Below, piece by piece: positions 8,432 to 15,638 of a DNA stretch of 64,000 bases. The DNA lies in the NCBI RefSeq assembly GCF_030063445.1, contig NZ_JASITD010000018.1:1-64000 (forward strand), in the 5' to 3' direction. Below the pieces are notes generated by a model. The model did no database searches. It was not told the DNA's origin and worked only from the letters and a program-made list of their open reading frames with translations. The DNA is from Hymenobacter sp. H14-R3 (GTDB lineage Bacteria > Bacteroidota > Bacteroidia > Cytophagales > Hymenobacteraceae). A program made the position numbers and the translations under genes. Numbering within the stretch: position 1 is the first letter of the stretch; every line of letters begins with the position of its first letter.

Positions 8432-8986
8432 CTACTTCACCATGAAATCAACCTCCGTTTTGGCCCACAGCAGCGCCACTTTGCCGGTTTTGTCGGCCGT
8501 GATGGTGAACTGCTCGGCGGGGGCGGCTACGGTTTTGGGCTTCACTTTCACGCGCAGGGCGTCTTCGGCGGCCTTGTAGTCGTAGGCGCCCCACTGCTTG
8601 GCGGTTTTGTTGAAGATGACGGTCCACTCGGTGGCCCCGGGGATGGTGAACAGGCTGTAGGTGCCAGCCGCCAACATTTGGCCCTCAATTTTGACCGGCT
8701 TGCTCACCGTGAAGGTGGTGGCCTCGTTGGCGCCCGTGCGCCACACCTCGCCGGTGGGGGCCAGGGGCGTTTTGGAGCCAAATGCCTCGCGGCTCTTCAG
8801 CGCGGGGCGGCTGTAGTCGATGGTGACATCGGTGCTGCCTACGGTGGTTTTTACCATGGCCGGCGGGCTGGGGCGCTTCGACTTGTCTTCGGGCATTTTG
8901 CCCTGAGCCAGGGCCGCCGACGTGTTGAAAAGGAGCGCCGCGCCCGCCAGGGCAGCTACGAAAGGAGTGGGCGAAAAGAAACGCAT
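8432..8986 (-). CDS. DUF2911 domain-containing secreted protein
   Basis: A 184-residue protein with a signal peptide (about residues 1-27, ending SAALAQ). The mature part follows the DUF2911 pattern: VTIDYSRPALKSREAFG, then LAPTGEVWRTGANEATTF, then LAAGTYSLFTIPG and WTVIFNKTAKQWGAYDY. DUF2911 proteins are common, conserved periplasmic or surface proteins in Bacteroidota with no established biochemical role. The gene is 51 bases downstream of the MFS carrier stop and on the same strand, so it may be read through from that gene. Confidence 0.9.
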   Translation of the reverse strand: MRFFSPTPFVAALAGAALLFNTSAALAQGKMPEDKSKRPSPPAMVKTTVGSTDVTIDYSRPALKSREAFGSKTPLAPTGEVWRTGANEATTFTVSKPVKIEGQMLAAGTYSLFTIPGATEWTVIFNKTAKQWGAYDYKAAEDALRVKVKPKTVAAPAEQFTITADKTGKVALLWAKTEVDFMVK

Positions 8987-9037
8987 GAGACAACAGGGTA
9001 AGGTGTAGGCAGGTAAGCCCGCAGGCCGGCAAATGGT

Positions 9038-10375
9038 TTAAGGTAGCGTGCTACGCCGTTGCCCCGGTCCGCCGGCTTGAGTACTGGCCTCGTCCATGTG
9101 GCCCCTGGCCCGGCTCTCGCCCATGCGCCAGTACACGAGCAGCGAGAGCAGGGCGCAGCCCGTCACGTACCAGTAAAACCACTCTTCGCGGCCCTGCGCC
9201 TTGGCAAAGAGTGCCAGGTACTCGGCGGTGCCGCCAAAAATGGCCACCGTGAGCGCGTAGGGCAGCCCCACGCCCAGCGCCCGCACCTGGGTCGGAAACA
9301 GCTCGGCCTTTACCACGGCCGAAATACTGGTGTAGGCGCTCACCACAAACAGCGCCGCCACCAGCAACCCAAACGCCGCCCCGGCGCTGCGCGCGTGGGC
9401 CAGCAGCCGCAGCACCGGCACCGTGCCCAGCGTGGCCCCCACCCCAAAAAACAGCAGTACCGGCCGCCGCCCCACCCTATCCGACACGGCGCCCAGCAGC
9501 GGCTGAAACAGCAGCGCCACCGCCATCGCCCCAAACGAAATAAGCGTGGCCTGCTCCTTGCTGAAACCGCTGGTATTCACCAAAAACTTCTGCGCGTAGG
9601 TAGTAAAGGTGTAAAACGCCAGCGTGCCGCCCAGCGTGAGGCCCACCACCGTGAGCGTTTCGCGGGGGTAGGCCAGCAGCTGCTGAATGGCCGACGGCCG
9701 GGCCGCGCGGGCGGCGGGCGCGGCGGTGGCTTCGTACTCGAAGGCGGCGGTTTCGCGCATGTGCTGGCGCAGGTAGAGCGCGCCCAGCGCCGCCCCCGCC
9801 CCTAGCACGAAGGGCACCCGCCAGCCCCAGCTCGTCATTTCGGCGGGCGATAAAAACTGTTGCAGGGTCAGCTGCACGCTCAGGGCCAGCAGCTGCCCAC
9901 CCATGAGGGTAAGATACTGAAAACTAGACCAGAAGCCCCGGTGCCGCGCCCCCGCCATCTCGGAGAGGTAGGTGGCCGAAGTGCCGTACTCGCCGCCCAC
10001 GCTGATGCCTTGCAGCAGCCGCGCCAACAGCAGCAAAGCCGGCGCGCCCAGCCCGATAGTGGCGTAGCCGGGGGCCACCGCAATGAGCAGCGAGCCGCCC
10101 GCCATCAATTGCACCGAGCGCAGCAGCGCCGCCCGGCGGCCCCGGCGGTCGGCATACGCGCCGAGCAGCGCCGCACCCAGCGGCCGCATCAAAAAGCCCA
10201 CCGCGAAGATGGCCGCCGTGTTCAGCAGCTGCGCCGTGGGGCTGGCCTTCGGGAAAAAGACCGGCGCAAAATACAGGGCGAACGCCGAGTACACGTACCA
10301 GTCGTACCACTCGACCAGGTTGCCGATGGAGCCGGAAATGATGGAGCGAAGTGGGGAAACAATAGCAGTGGACAT
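9038..10375 (-). CDS. MHS-type MFS transporter (KgtP/ProP-like)
   Basis: A 445-residue inner-membrane carrier with about 12 hydrophobic segments. N-terminal hallmarks of the metabolite:H+ symporter (MHS) subfamily are IGNLVEWYDWYVYS in TM1, the loop 2-3 motif GAYADRRGRRAALL, and RLLQGISVGGEYGTS in TM4. The second-half loop motif is GAVSDRVGRRPVLL. Known MHS members carry alpha-ketoglutarate, citrate, proline/betaine or shikimate with protons; the substrate here cannot be told from sequence. A -7 element at 10380-10387 ends only four bases before the ATG, implying a leaderless or nearly leaderless transcript. Confidence 0.9.
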   Translation of the reverse strand: MSTAIVSPLRSIISGSIGNLVEWYDWYVYSAFALYFAPVFFPKASPTAQLLNTAAIFAVGFLMRPLGAALLGAYADRRGRRAALLRSVQLMAGGSLLIAVAPGYATIGLGAPALLLLARLLQGISVGGEYGTSATYLSEMAGARHRGFWSSFQYLTLMGGQLLALSVQLTLQQFLSPAEMTSWGWRVPFVLGAGAALGALYLRQHMRETAAFEYEATAAPAARAARPSAIQQLLAYPRETLTVVGLTLGGTLAFYTFTTYAQKFLVNTSGFSKEQATLISFGAMAVALLFQPLLGAVSDRVGRRPVLLFFGVGATLGTVPVLRLLAHARSAGAAFGLLVAALFVVSAYTSISAVVKAELFPTQVRALGVGLPYALTVAIFGGTAEYLALFAKAQGREEWFYWYVTGCALLSLLVYWRMGESRARGHMDEASTQAGGPGQRRSTLP

Positions 10376-10379
10376 GCGC

Positions 10380-10387
10380 CAAAAGTA
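10380..10387 (-). promoter_or_regulatory. -7 element TACTTTTG directly before the MFS start codon
   Basis: The minus strand reads TACTTTTG, an exact TAnnTTTG match, then four bases, then ATG at 10375. With the usual distance from this element to +1, transcription would start at or within a base or two of the initiation codon. Confidence 0.5.
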
Positions 10388-10414
10388 GCGGCGCGGGCAC
10401 CTACTGCCAACATC

Positions 10415-11002
10415 CTATTGCCAGGATTTTCGTTTAAAAAACCTGGTCAGTTTGCTGTTAGTGGGGTAACTCCGGTGCTTGGTTAAGTTATTGAATACCA
10501 GCGCCACCAGAAGCAGGATGCTTACGCCCGTCAGCACGGGCGAAAAGGCGTACATATACCCCAGCGATTTAATCTTCTCCGTTCCGGTAACCGCTAGCAG
10601 GGCCGTGGCGCCCCCAGGAGGGTGCAGGGTTTTGGTAAACTGCATGGCAATGATGGAGAATGCCACGGCCAGCGGGGCCGTCAGCCAGACTATATCCGGA
10701 AATATTTTATAAACCGTCACGCCAATCAGGGCCGACACTACGTGCCCGCCAATCAGGTTTCTCGGCTGGGCCAACGGGCTCTGAATTGCCCCGTAAACCA
10801 GCACGCTTGACGCCCCGAAAGAACCAATTAAAAAAACGTTTTCAATCTTGGGCAAAAAATCAGCTTGACAGAATGCAATCAGGCCAACCCCTAAAAAGGC
10901 CCCCATGAAAGACCAAAACTTCTCTTTATAGTCAACCAGGGTTTCTTTATATAGTACGTATTTTGAAACCCTTACTGCTCTTCTTATTTTCTTCTTAACC
11001 AC
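10415..11002 (-). CDS. HPP family integral membrane protein
   Basis: A 195-residue protein that begins with GTG at 11002. After a basic N-terminus there are four hydrophobic segments (about residues 32-52, 58-75, 82-118 and 150-172). The family-defining LHPPGGATALLAV motif is near residue 127, and RNLIGGHVVSALIGV precedes it; both are typical of HPP proteins. Plant plastid HPP members have been linked to nitrite uptake, but bacterial members are mostly uncharacterised. Base composition is somewhat AT-richer than its neighbours. It lies 39 bases upstream of the MFS gene on the same strand, but the MFS gene seems to have its own promoter in between. Confidence 0.85.
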   Translation of the reverse strand: MVKKKIRRAVRVSKYVLYKETLVDYKEKFWSFMGAFLGVGLIAFCQADFLPKIENVFLIGSFGASSVLVYGAIQSPLAQPRNLIGGHVVSALIGVTVYKIFPDIVWLTAPLAVAFSIIAMQFTKTLHPPGGATALLAVTGTEKIKSLGYMYAFSPVLTGVSILLLVALVFNNLTKHRSYPTNSKLTRFFKRKSWQ

Positions 11003-11411
11003 TTTATCAGCTATCTAATCCCGAACCCGTTTGGGGTTTCTGCCAGCAGGCGGGTCTACTACGAAGGAACTCCCCCGGAAGTCGGGAATTTGTAGTACAT
11101 CCCACTCAGGCGCTTATCCTCCAACAAAATTTCTTCGCAAAGGCATTATTCGCACCGGGCTACTGCCCTCCCGAAGCCCGGTGCCGGGCTGCCAGTAGCG
11201 GCTAGGGTCGCTAGGGAGCTGAGGGAGCGGGGAAGAAGGGCGCGAAGTGGGGAGGCGGGTATAGCGCCGAAGGGAGGGGCGGGATTGATTTAAATTAAAA
11301 AACGTCTGTTATGCTGCGCTTGTCGAAGCATCTCTACCGCTTCATTACAATGCCGTTCATTTAAGCACTAAGCCCGCTTTTTTGCCAAACGCCTATTAAT
11401 AGTTTGACTTT
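11003..11411. other. Intergenic region with repeat remnant, no gene seen
   Basis: About 410 bases without a convincing coding frame. It contains a weak tactac...gtagta hairpin near 11055-11098, a GC-rich gcccgg/ccgggc palindrome near 11175-11190 and a single arm of the 8312-8405 repeat family at 11301-11340. It separates the HPP gene from the AT-rich orphan gene and looks like a junction of inserted or decayed DNA. Confidence 0.5.
11301..11340. repeat. Degenerate single arm of the 8312-8405 repeat family
   Basis: Reads aacgtctgttatgctgcgct, then tgtcgaagcatctctaccgc. It aligns with the left arm of the repeat at 8312 through the shared gaagcat-tctaccgc core, with several differences. No matching right arm follows, so this is a remnant or a half element. 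Confidence 0.6.
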
Positions 11412-11981
11412 TTACGTATTTATCATTCCGTTATTTATTATTGCCCCAAAATAATAAGTCAAATTTGATGATATTTTTTCAAAAACGCCAGGAATATAGT
11501 TTGTTATGCTTTCAACAGTTAGCTCATTACCTATCGGAAAATGATGATATTTATTAAGGTATTTTTTTACATCTGATTTCTCTGTTTCGCTAAGTTTATC
11601 AAATGGGTTTATTGTTGCATAGTTGTGAAAATCAGACAAGTGAATAAAACCACATCCAAATTTGTAAACATATTGAACATAGCCCATCAACTCGTTTGCC
11701 TTGTCCACCATGTCTTTATCAGTAACTTGCTTCCACTTGTTATTCGGTGTCAAAATTGTCCATTTTTCACCCGATAAAGTTTGTTTAATCAGTCTTTCTC
11801 TTTCATTAATGTTAGAAATTCTTCCTAGATACATAACTCGAATAAAGGAGTCTAATTCTGTCCTTAGCGTTTCCATACATTTTCCAATTCGTCTTTTAGC
11901 AAAATCATCTCTCAACGATTCGAAGTTTTCTTCACTTCGATTTCGGATTAGTTCTACAAATTGTTGTTTTATGTCTACCAT
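11412..11981 (-). CDS. AT-rich orphan gene, unknown function
   Basis: A 189-residue protein if started at ATG 11981; the frame extends to 12185, but the extension encodes GC-rich, non-matching sequence that overlaps the next gene. The product is predicted to be mainly helical and cytoplasmic, with charged N-terminal helices (FVELIRNRSEENFESLRDDF) and the segment FGCGFIHLSDFHNY about two thirds along. An R-x4-6-H style pattern as in HEPN domains can be imagined but is not convincing. GC content is far below that of the rest of the window, and the gene stands next to repeat debris. Both point to recent acquisition. I do not recognise the family. Confidence 0.65.
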   Translation of the reverse strand: MVDIKQQFVELIRNRSEENFESLRDDFAKRRIGKCMETLRTELDSFIRVMYLGRISNINERERLIKQTLSGEKWTILTPNNKWKQVTDKDMVDKANELMGYVQYVYKFGCGFIHLSDFHNYATINPFDKLSETEKSDVKKYLNKYHHFPIGNELTVESITNYIPGVFEKISSNLTYYFGAIINNGMINT

Positions 11982-12132
11982 TGTTTTAGTGTTGTTCTTG
12001 AACTGACCGCCAACATTACGATTCTCACTACTCACCACGGCAGCAGTAGAGGGTATCATACCACTTTGGTATAACACACGCAAGTATAAGCCACAACCCA
12101 CACCCAAAACCCACCCATCCCGCCCCCCATCG

Positions 12133-12140
12133 TAATTTTG
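12133..12140 (+). promoter_or_regulatory. Candidate -7 element TAATTTTG for the FAD dehydrogenase
   Basis: An exact TAnnTTTG match, followed by GCG, 36 bases before the ATG at 12177. No clear -33 box. It lies within the rejected 5' extension of the AT-rich orphan gene, in line with the shorter start chosen for that gene. Confidence 0.45.
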
Positions 12141-12176
12141 CGCTTGCTTAACGGCTAACTCCCGTTCGCCTGCTTT

Positions 12177-13757
12177 ATGAAACAAGAACTAGACCTGGCC
12201 CTACCCCCCGAGGTGGCCTACGACGAGCTGGCCCGCTACGCGGCCATTCTGGCCGCCGCCGGCCTGCGCCCTGGCGAAGCCGACTTCGTGCACATCCGCA
12301 AGCGCTCGCTCGATGCGCGGGGTCGCCGGCCGCTCATCCGGCTGCGGGCCGACGTGTACGACCGCGCCACGCCCGCCCCCGCCCGCGAGCTGCTGGGGCC
12401 GTGGTTTGAATACCCCGATGTGCGGCAGGCGCGGCGGCGCGTGCTGATTGTGGGCGCGGGGCCGGCGGGGCTGTTTGCGGCGCTGCGCTGCATCGAGCTG
12501 GGTATCAAGCCGATTGTGCTGGAGCGCGGCAAGGACGTGCGCACCCGCCGCCGCGACCTGGCCGCCCTTAATAAGGACCACGTGGTGAACCCCGACTCGA
12601 ACTACTGCTTTGGCGAGGGCGGCGCGGGCACCTACTCCGATGGTAAGCTCTACACCCGCGCCACCAAGCGCGGCGATGTGGGCCGCATCTTGCGGCGGCT
12701 GGTGCAGCACGGCGCTACCCCCGATATCCTGGTCGATGCCCACCCCCACATCGGCACCAACAAGCTGCCCGCCGTGGTGCAGAGCCTGCGCGATGCCATT
12801 ATCGAGGCCGGCGGCGAGGTGCGGTTTGAGACGCGGGTCGAAGATTTAATCCTGGATAACAACTACTTGCGCGGGGTGGTCACGCACACCGGCGAGGCCC
12901 TGGAGGCCGAGGCTACCGTGCTGGCCACCGGCCACTCGGCCCGCGACATCTACGAGCTGCTGCACCGGCGCGGGGTGCTCATCGAGGCCAAGCCCTTCGC
13001 GCTGGGCGTGCGCGTCGAGCACCCGCAAGCGCTCATCGACGCGGCCCAGTACGGGCGGCCCGAGCGCGGGCTGCTACCCGCCGCCAGCTACGCGCTGGTA
13101 GAGCAAACGAAGGTGCGCGATGCCCAGCGGGGCGTGTTCTCGTTTTGCATGTGCCCCGGCGGCTTCATTGTGCCGGCAGCCACCGCGCCCGGCGAGGTGG
13201 TGGTAAACGGCATGAGCCCCAGCCGCCGCGACTCGCGCTTTGCCAACTCGGGCATCGTGGCCGCCGTGGAGCTGGCCGACATGGACGTGGCCCGTTACGG
13301 CGCGCTCGCCGGCCTGCACTTGCAGCAGGAAATAGAGCAGCGCGCCTGCCAGCTGGCCGGCAATACCCAGCTGGCCCCCGCCCAGCTCCTGGGCGATTTC
13401 CTGCAAAAAAAGCATTCTGCCACCCTCCTCGAAACCAGCTACCAGCCCGGCCTGGTAAGCGTGGAAATGGACGCCGTGCTCGGCCCCGCCCTCAGCGAGC
13501 GGCTGCGGCAGGGCTTCCGCGCCTTCGGCCGCAAAATCCCCGATTTTGCCACCAATGCCGCCCAAATCGTGGGCGTGGAAAGCCGCACCTCCTCCCCCGT
13601 CCGCATCCCGCGCGACACCGACACGCTGCGCCACCCGGTAGTGGCGGGCCTGTATCCCTGCGGCGAGGGCGCGGGCTACGCCGGCGGCATCGTGAGCGCG
13701 GCCATGGACGGCGAGCGCGTGGCAGAAGCGCTATCGGTTGTGAGGGTAAGAGGGTAA
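12177..13757 (+). CDS. FAD-dependent dehydrogenase (COG2509 type)
   Basis: A 526-residue flavoprotein. After an N-terminal domain of about 90 residues (QELDLALPPEVAYDE, then VHIRKRSLDAR) comes the FAD-binding fold RVLIVGAGPAGLFAALRCIE near residue 99. Next are VLERGKDVRTRRRD, the family motif NPDSNYCFGEGGAGTYSDGK and a C-terminal GLYPCGEGAGYAGGIVSAA. These match the widespread but biochemically uncharacterised FAD-dependent dehydrogenase family that resembles the HI0933/GidA-type oxidoreductases. The stop codon falls inside a run of four exact 8-base gagggtaa units (13742-13773). The last few residues (VVRVRG) are therefore set by repeat sequence and would change if the repeat number changed. 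Confidence 0.9.
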   Translation: MKQELDLALPPEVAYDELARYAAILAAAGLRPGEADFVHIRKRSLDARGRRPLIRLRADVYDRATPAPARELLGPWFEYPDVRQARRRVLIVGAGPAGLFAALRCIELGIKPIVLERGKDVRTRRRDLAALNKDHVVNPDSNYCFGEGGAGTYSDGKLYTRATKRGDVGRILRRLVQHGATPDILVDAHPHIGTNKLPAVVQSLRDAIIEAGGEVRFETRVEDLILDNNYLRGVVTHTGEALEAEATVLATGHSARDIYELLHRRGVLIEAKPFALGVRVEHPQALIDAAQYGRPERGLLPAASYALVEQTKVRDAQRGVFSFCMCPGGFIVPAATAPGEVVVNGMSPSRRDSRFANSGIVAAVELADMDVARYGALAGLHLQQEIEQRACQLAGNTQLAPAQLLGDFLQKKHSATLLETSYQPGLVSVEMDAVLGPALSERLRQGFRAFGRKIPDFATNAAQIVGVESRTSSPVRIPRDTDTLRHPVVAGLYPCGEGAGYAGGIVSAAMDGERVAEALSVVRVRG

Positions 13758-13773
13758 GAGGGTAAGAGGGTAA
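13742..13773. repeat. 8-base tandem repeat, four copies, covering a stop codon
   Basis: gagggtaa is repeated four times without a mismatch. The unit is not a multiple of three, and the TAA in it supplies the stop of the FAD dehydrogenase. Slippage would shift the C-terminal frame, but each unit offers a stop in one frame, so the effect is probably limited to the tail. Confidence 0.9.
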
Positions 13774-13851
13774 AAAACTATCCCTCCGCCAAAAGCTCAC
13801 TACCCACCACCCGCACCTCAACCGCCTCCCAATCCGTACACCCCACTTAAC

Positions 13852-13911
13852 CGTAGCCAGCTTGCGAAGCAAGCGTATCTGCGAAATCTGTTTAATCCGT
13901 TATAATCTGCG
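13852..13911. repeat. Single arm of the 29171-29456 repeat family, abutting a start codon
   Basis: The run gtagccagcttgcgaagcaa, then gcgtatctgcgaaatctg, then aatccgttataatctgcg closely matches the right arm of the large inverted repeat at 29370-29456. The repeat end lies directly against the ATG at 13912, as the other copy does at the ribE start (29172). The repeat sequence is therefore the 5' leader of both genes. Confidence 0.7.
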
Positions 13912-14274
13912 ATGACGACCCTAGTTCTTGGTGCTACTGACAATCCCGACCGCTACGCCTACAAGGCGGTACATTCGCTCAAAAACCACGGCCACGAAGT
14001 AATACCCGTGGGCATCCGCAAAGGCCAGGTGGCCGGTCTCGACATTCATACCGACCGCCCCGCCACGCCCGGTATCGACACCGTCACGCTCTACGTGGGC
14101 CCGCAAAACCAGCCCGCCTGGTACGATTATATCCTGAGCCTCAAGCCGCGGCGCATCATCTTCAACCCCGGCACCGAAAACCCCGAGCTGGAGCAAAAGG
14201 CCCAGGCTCAGGGCATTATGACCGAGGAAGCCTGCACGCTGGTGATGCTGAGCGTGGGGCAGTATGAGTTGTAA
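13912..14274 (+). CDS. CoA-binding domain protein
   Basis: A 120-residue single-domain protein of the CoA_binding_2 (Rossmann-like) family. The opening TTLVLGATDNPDRYAYKAV, followed by GHEVIPVGIRKG and later PRRIIFNPGTENPELE, gives the typical beta-alpha-beta layout of the CoA-binding fold of succinyl-CoA synthetase. Small stand-alone versions are common in bacteria; their cellular role is not firmly established. The ATG immediately follows a repeat arm, so its promoter and leader must lie in or beyond that repeat. Confidence 0.85.
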   Translation: MTTLVLGATDNPDRYAYKAVHSLKNHGHEVIPVGIRKGQVAGLDIHTDRPATPGIDTVTLYVGPQNQPAWYDYILSLKPRRIIFNPGTENPELEQKAQAQGIMTEEACTLVMLSVGQYEL

Positions 14275-14401
14275 GCCAGGAGCTAGTGCTGGTAAACTTT
14301 CTTCTGGCTAACGCGCTGGTACAGTCTTGGACAGCTTTCCAATCGAACTATTGACGAGAGCTATTTCTTCTCATAAATTGCTGATTCACTTTTACTTTTC
14401 T

Positions 14402-14809
14402 ATGAAAATGCTTTTGCTTTTGGCTACGGCTTACGCCTCAATTATCACTGCTGGAGCTACGCTGCCGCCAAATCCCCGCACTGCAGAAATGCACAAGCTG
14501 CATGAGTATGTACTGGCGAAGGGCAAACATATTACTGGCCAGATTTCGGGTTCGCCGACAGCGCAGGTGCAGGCTTCTCAGCAAGACTTTACCAAACTCA
14601 TGAAGCAGAGCACAGCGACTTTGCTGGCGCTTGACCAGCTAGACCATGCGGCAACGTTAACCTCCACTCAATTGGCGACGCAGGAGAAGCTTTTTAAGCA
14701 GGAGGGCAGCACCCTTGGCACGGCCAACAATGTCTTGGCCCGTACCGCTAATCTCTTGCAGGAAGCTCGCGATAAAGCATCGATGAAAGCGCTGATGGGT
14801 GGTAAATAA
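14402..14809 (+). CDS. Secreted protein of unknown function
   Basis: A 135-residue protein from ATG 14402. The frame opens earlier at a TTG (14327), but the downstream ATG begins a clean signal peptide, MKMLLLLATAYASIITAGA. The mature part is about 115 residues, rich in Thr, Gln and Lys and predicted helical (HKLHEYVLAKGKHITG, later LATQEKLFKQEGS). I find no domain that I recognise. It could be a small periplasmic helical protein. Composition is less GC-rich than its neighbours. A strong intrinsic terminator follows at 14917-14951, so it is probably a monocistronic unit. Confidence 0.65.
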   Translation: MKMLLLLATAYASIITAGATLPPNPRTAEMHKLHEYVLAKGKHITGQISGSPTAQVQASQQDFTKLMKQSTATLLALDQLDHAATLTSTQLATQEKLFKQEGSTLGTANNVLARTANLLQEARDKASMKALMGGK

Positions 14810-14916
14810 GCAACGCACCCAGCGTTTGGGAAAGGCTACTGCCTATCGCAAAATGAACGGCGAGCGGTGCTATAGAAGGGCCTTCCACTCTGCGTTTGCA
14901 GGCACCCTACCTTCCT

Positions 14917-14951
14917 AAAAGCTTCGGCCGCATCTGGCCGAAGCTTTTTTT
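14917..14951 (+). terminator. Rho-independent terminator
   Basis: Stem aaaagcttcggcc / ggccgaagctttt with a 6-base loop (gcatct) and an eight-T tail. It ends transcription of the secreted-protein gene and isolates the following sigma-factor unit. Confidence 0.9.
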
Positions 14952-15052
14952 GTAAACTTTATAATTTAAACTACCCAGGCAACCCCCGGCCGGCCGGCCG
15001 CATCTACCACGCCAAACATCCTTTCGCCGCTGCCCTACTTCTACCTTTTTCC

Positions 15053-15589
15053 GTGACTGAGCCCGACCTCATTGCCGCCTGCCTGCGGGGCGAGCCCCGC
15101 GCCCAGCGCCAGCTCTACAACCAGTTTGCGGGGCTGATGCTGACGGTGTGCCGGCGCTACCTCAAGCGCCCCGAAGACGCCGAGGAGGCGCTGCTGCTGG
15201 GCTTTGCCAAGGTGTTTCGGGCGCTGCCCACGTTCCGGCAGGAGGGTTCGTTTGCGGGCTGGGTGCGCCGCATTATGGTGAACGAGGCGCTGATGGAGCT
15301 GCGCCGCCGCGAGCCCCTGCACCTCTCGTTTGAGGACTTTGCGCAGCCCGAAAACCTGGCCACCACCCCCGCCACCGCCGATACCCAGCTGCAAGCCGAG
15401 GAGTTGCTGGCCCTGCTCCAAACCCTGCCCACCGGCTACCGCACCGTGTTCAACCTCTACGCGCTGGAGGGCTACTCGCACCCCGAAATCGCGGAGCTAT
15501 TGGGCATCTCGGAGGGTACCAGCAAGTCGCAGCTCAGCAAGGCGCGGGCCATGCTGCAACGCCGCCTCCAGCTGGCCACCAGTAGCTAG
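15053..15589 (+). CDS. ECF-type RNA polymerase sigma factor
   Basis: A 178-residue sigma-70 family protein of group 4, started from GTG 15053. Region 2 is seen as RRYLKRPEDAEEALLLGFAK and FRQEGSFAGWVRRIMVNEA (the -10 recognition part). Region 4 is LPTGYRTVFNLYALEGYSHP, followed by the helix-turn-helix EIAELLGISEGTSKSQLSKA, for the -35. The next gene, 49 bases downstream, encodes a one-TM protein with a short N-terminal cytoplasmic domain, the usual arrangement for a sigma/anti-sigma pair, and after that comes a beta-barrel protein. The likely role is response to envelope stress or the state of the cell surface. Confidence 0.92.
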   Translation: MTEPDLIAACLRGEPRAQRQLYNQFAGLMLTVCRRYLKRPEDAEEALLLGFAKVFRALPTFRQEGSFAGWVRRIMVNEALMELRRREPLHLSFEDFAQPENLATTPATADTQLQAEELLALLQTLPTGYRTVFNLYALEGYSHPEIAELLGISEGTSKSQLSKARAMLQRRLQLATSS

Positions 15590-15638
15590 GCCGCAGCATT
15601 CTTACTTAACTAATTGATAAGCAATAAATTATAGCATA

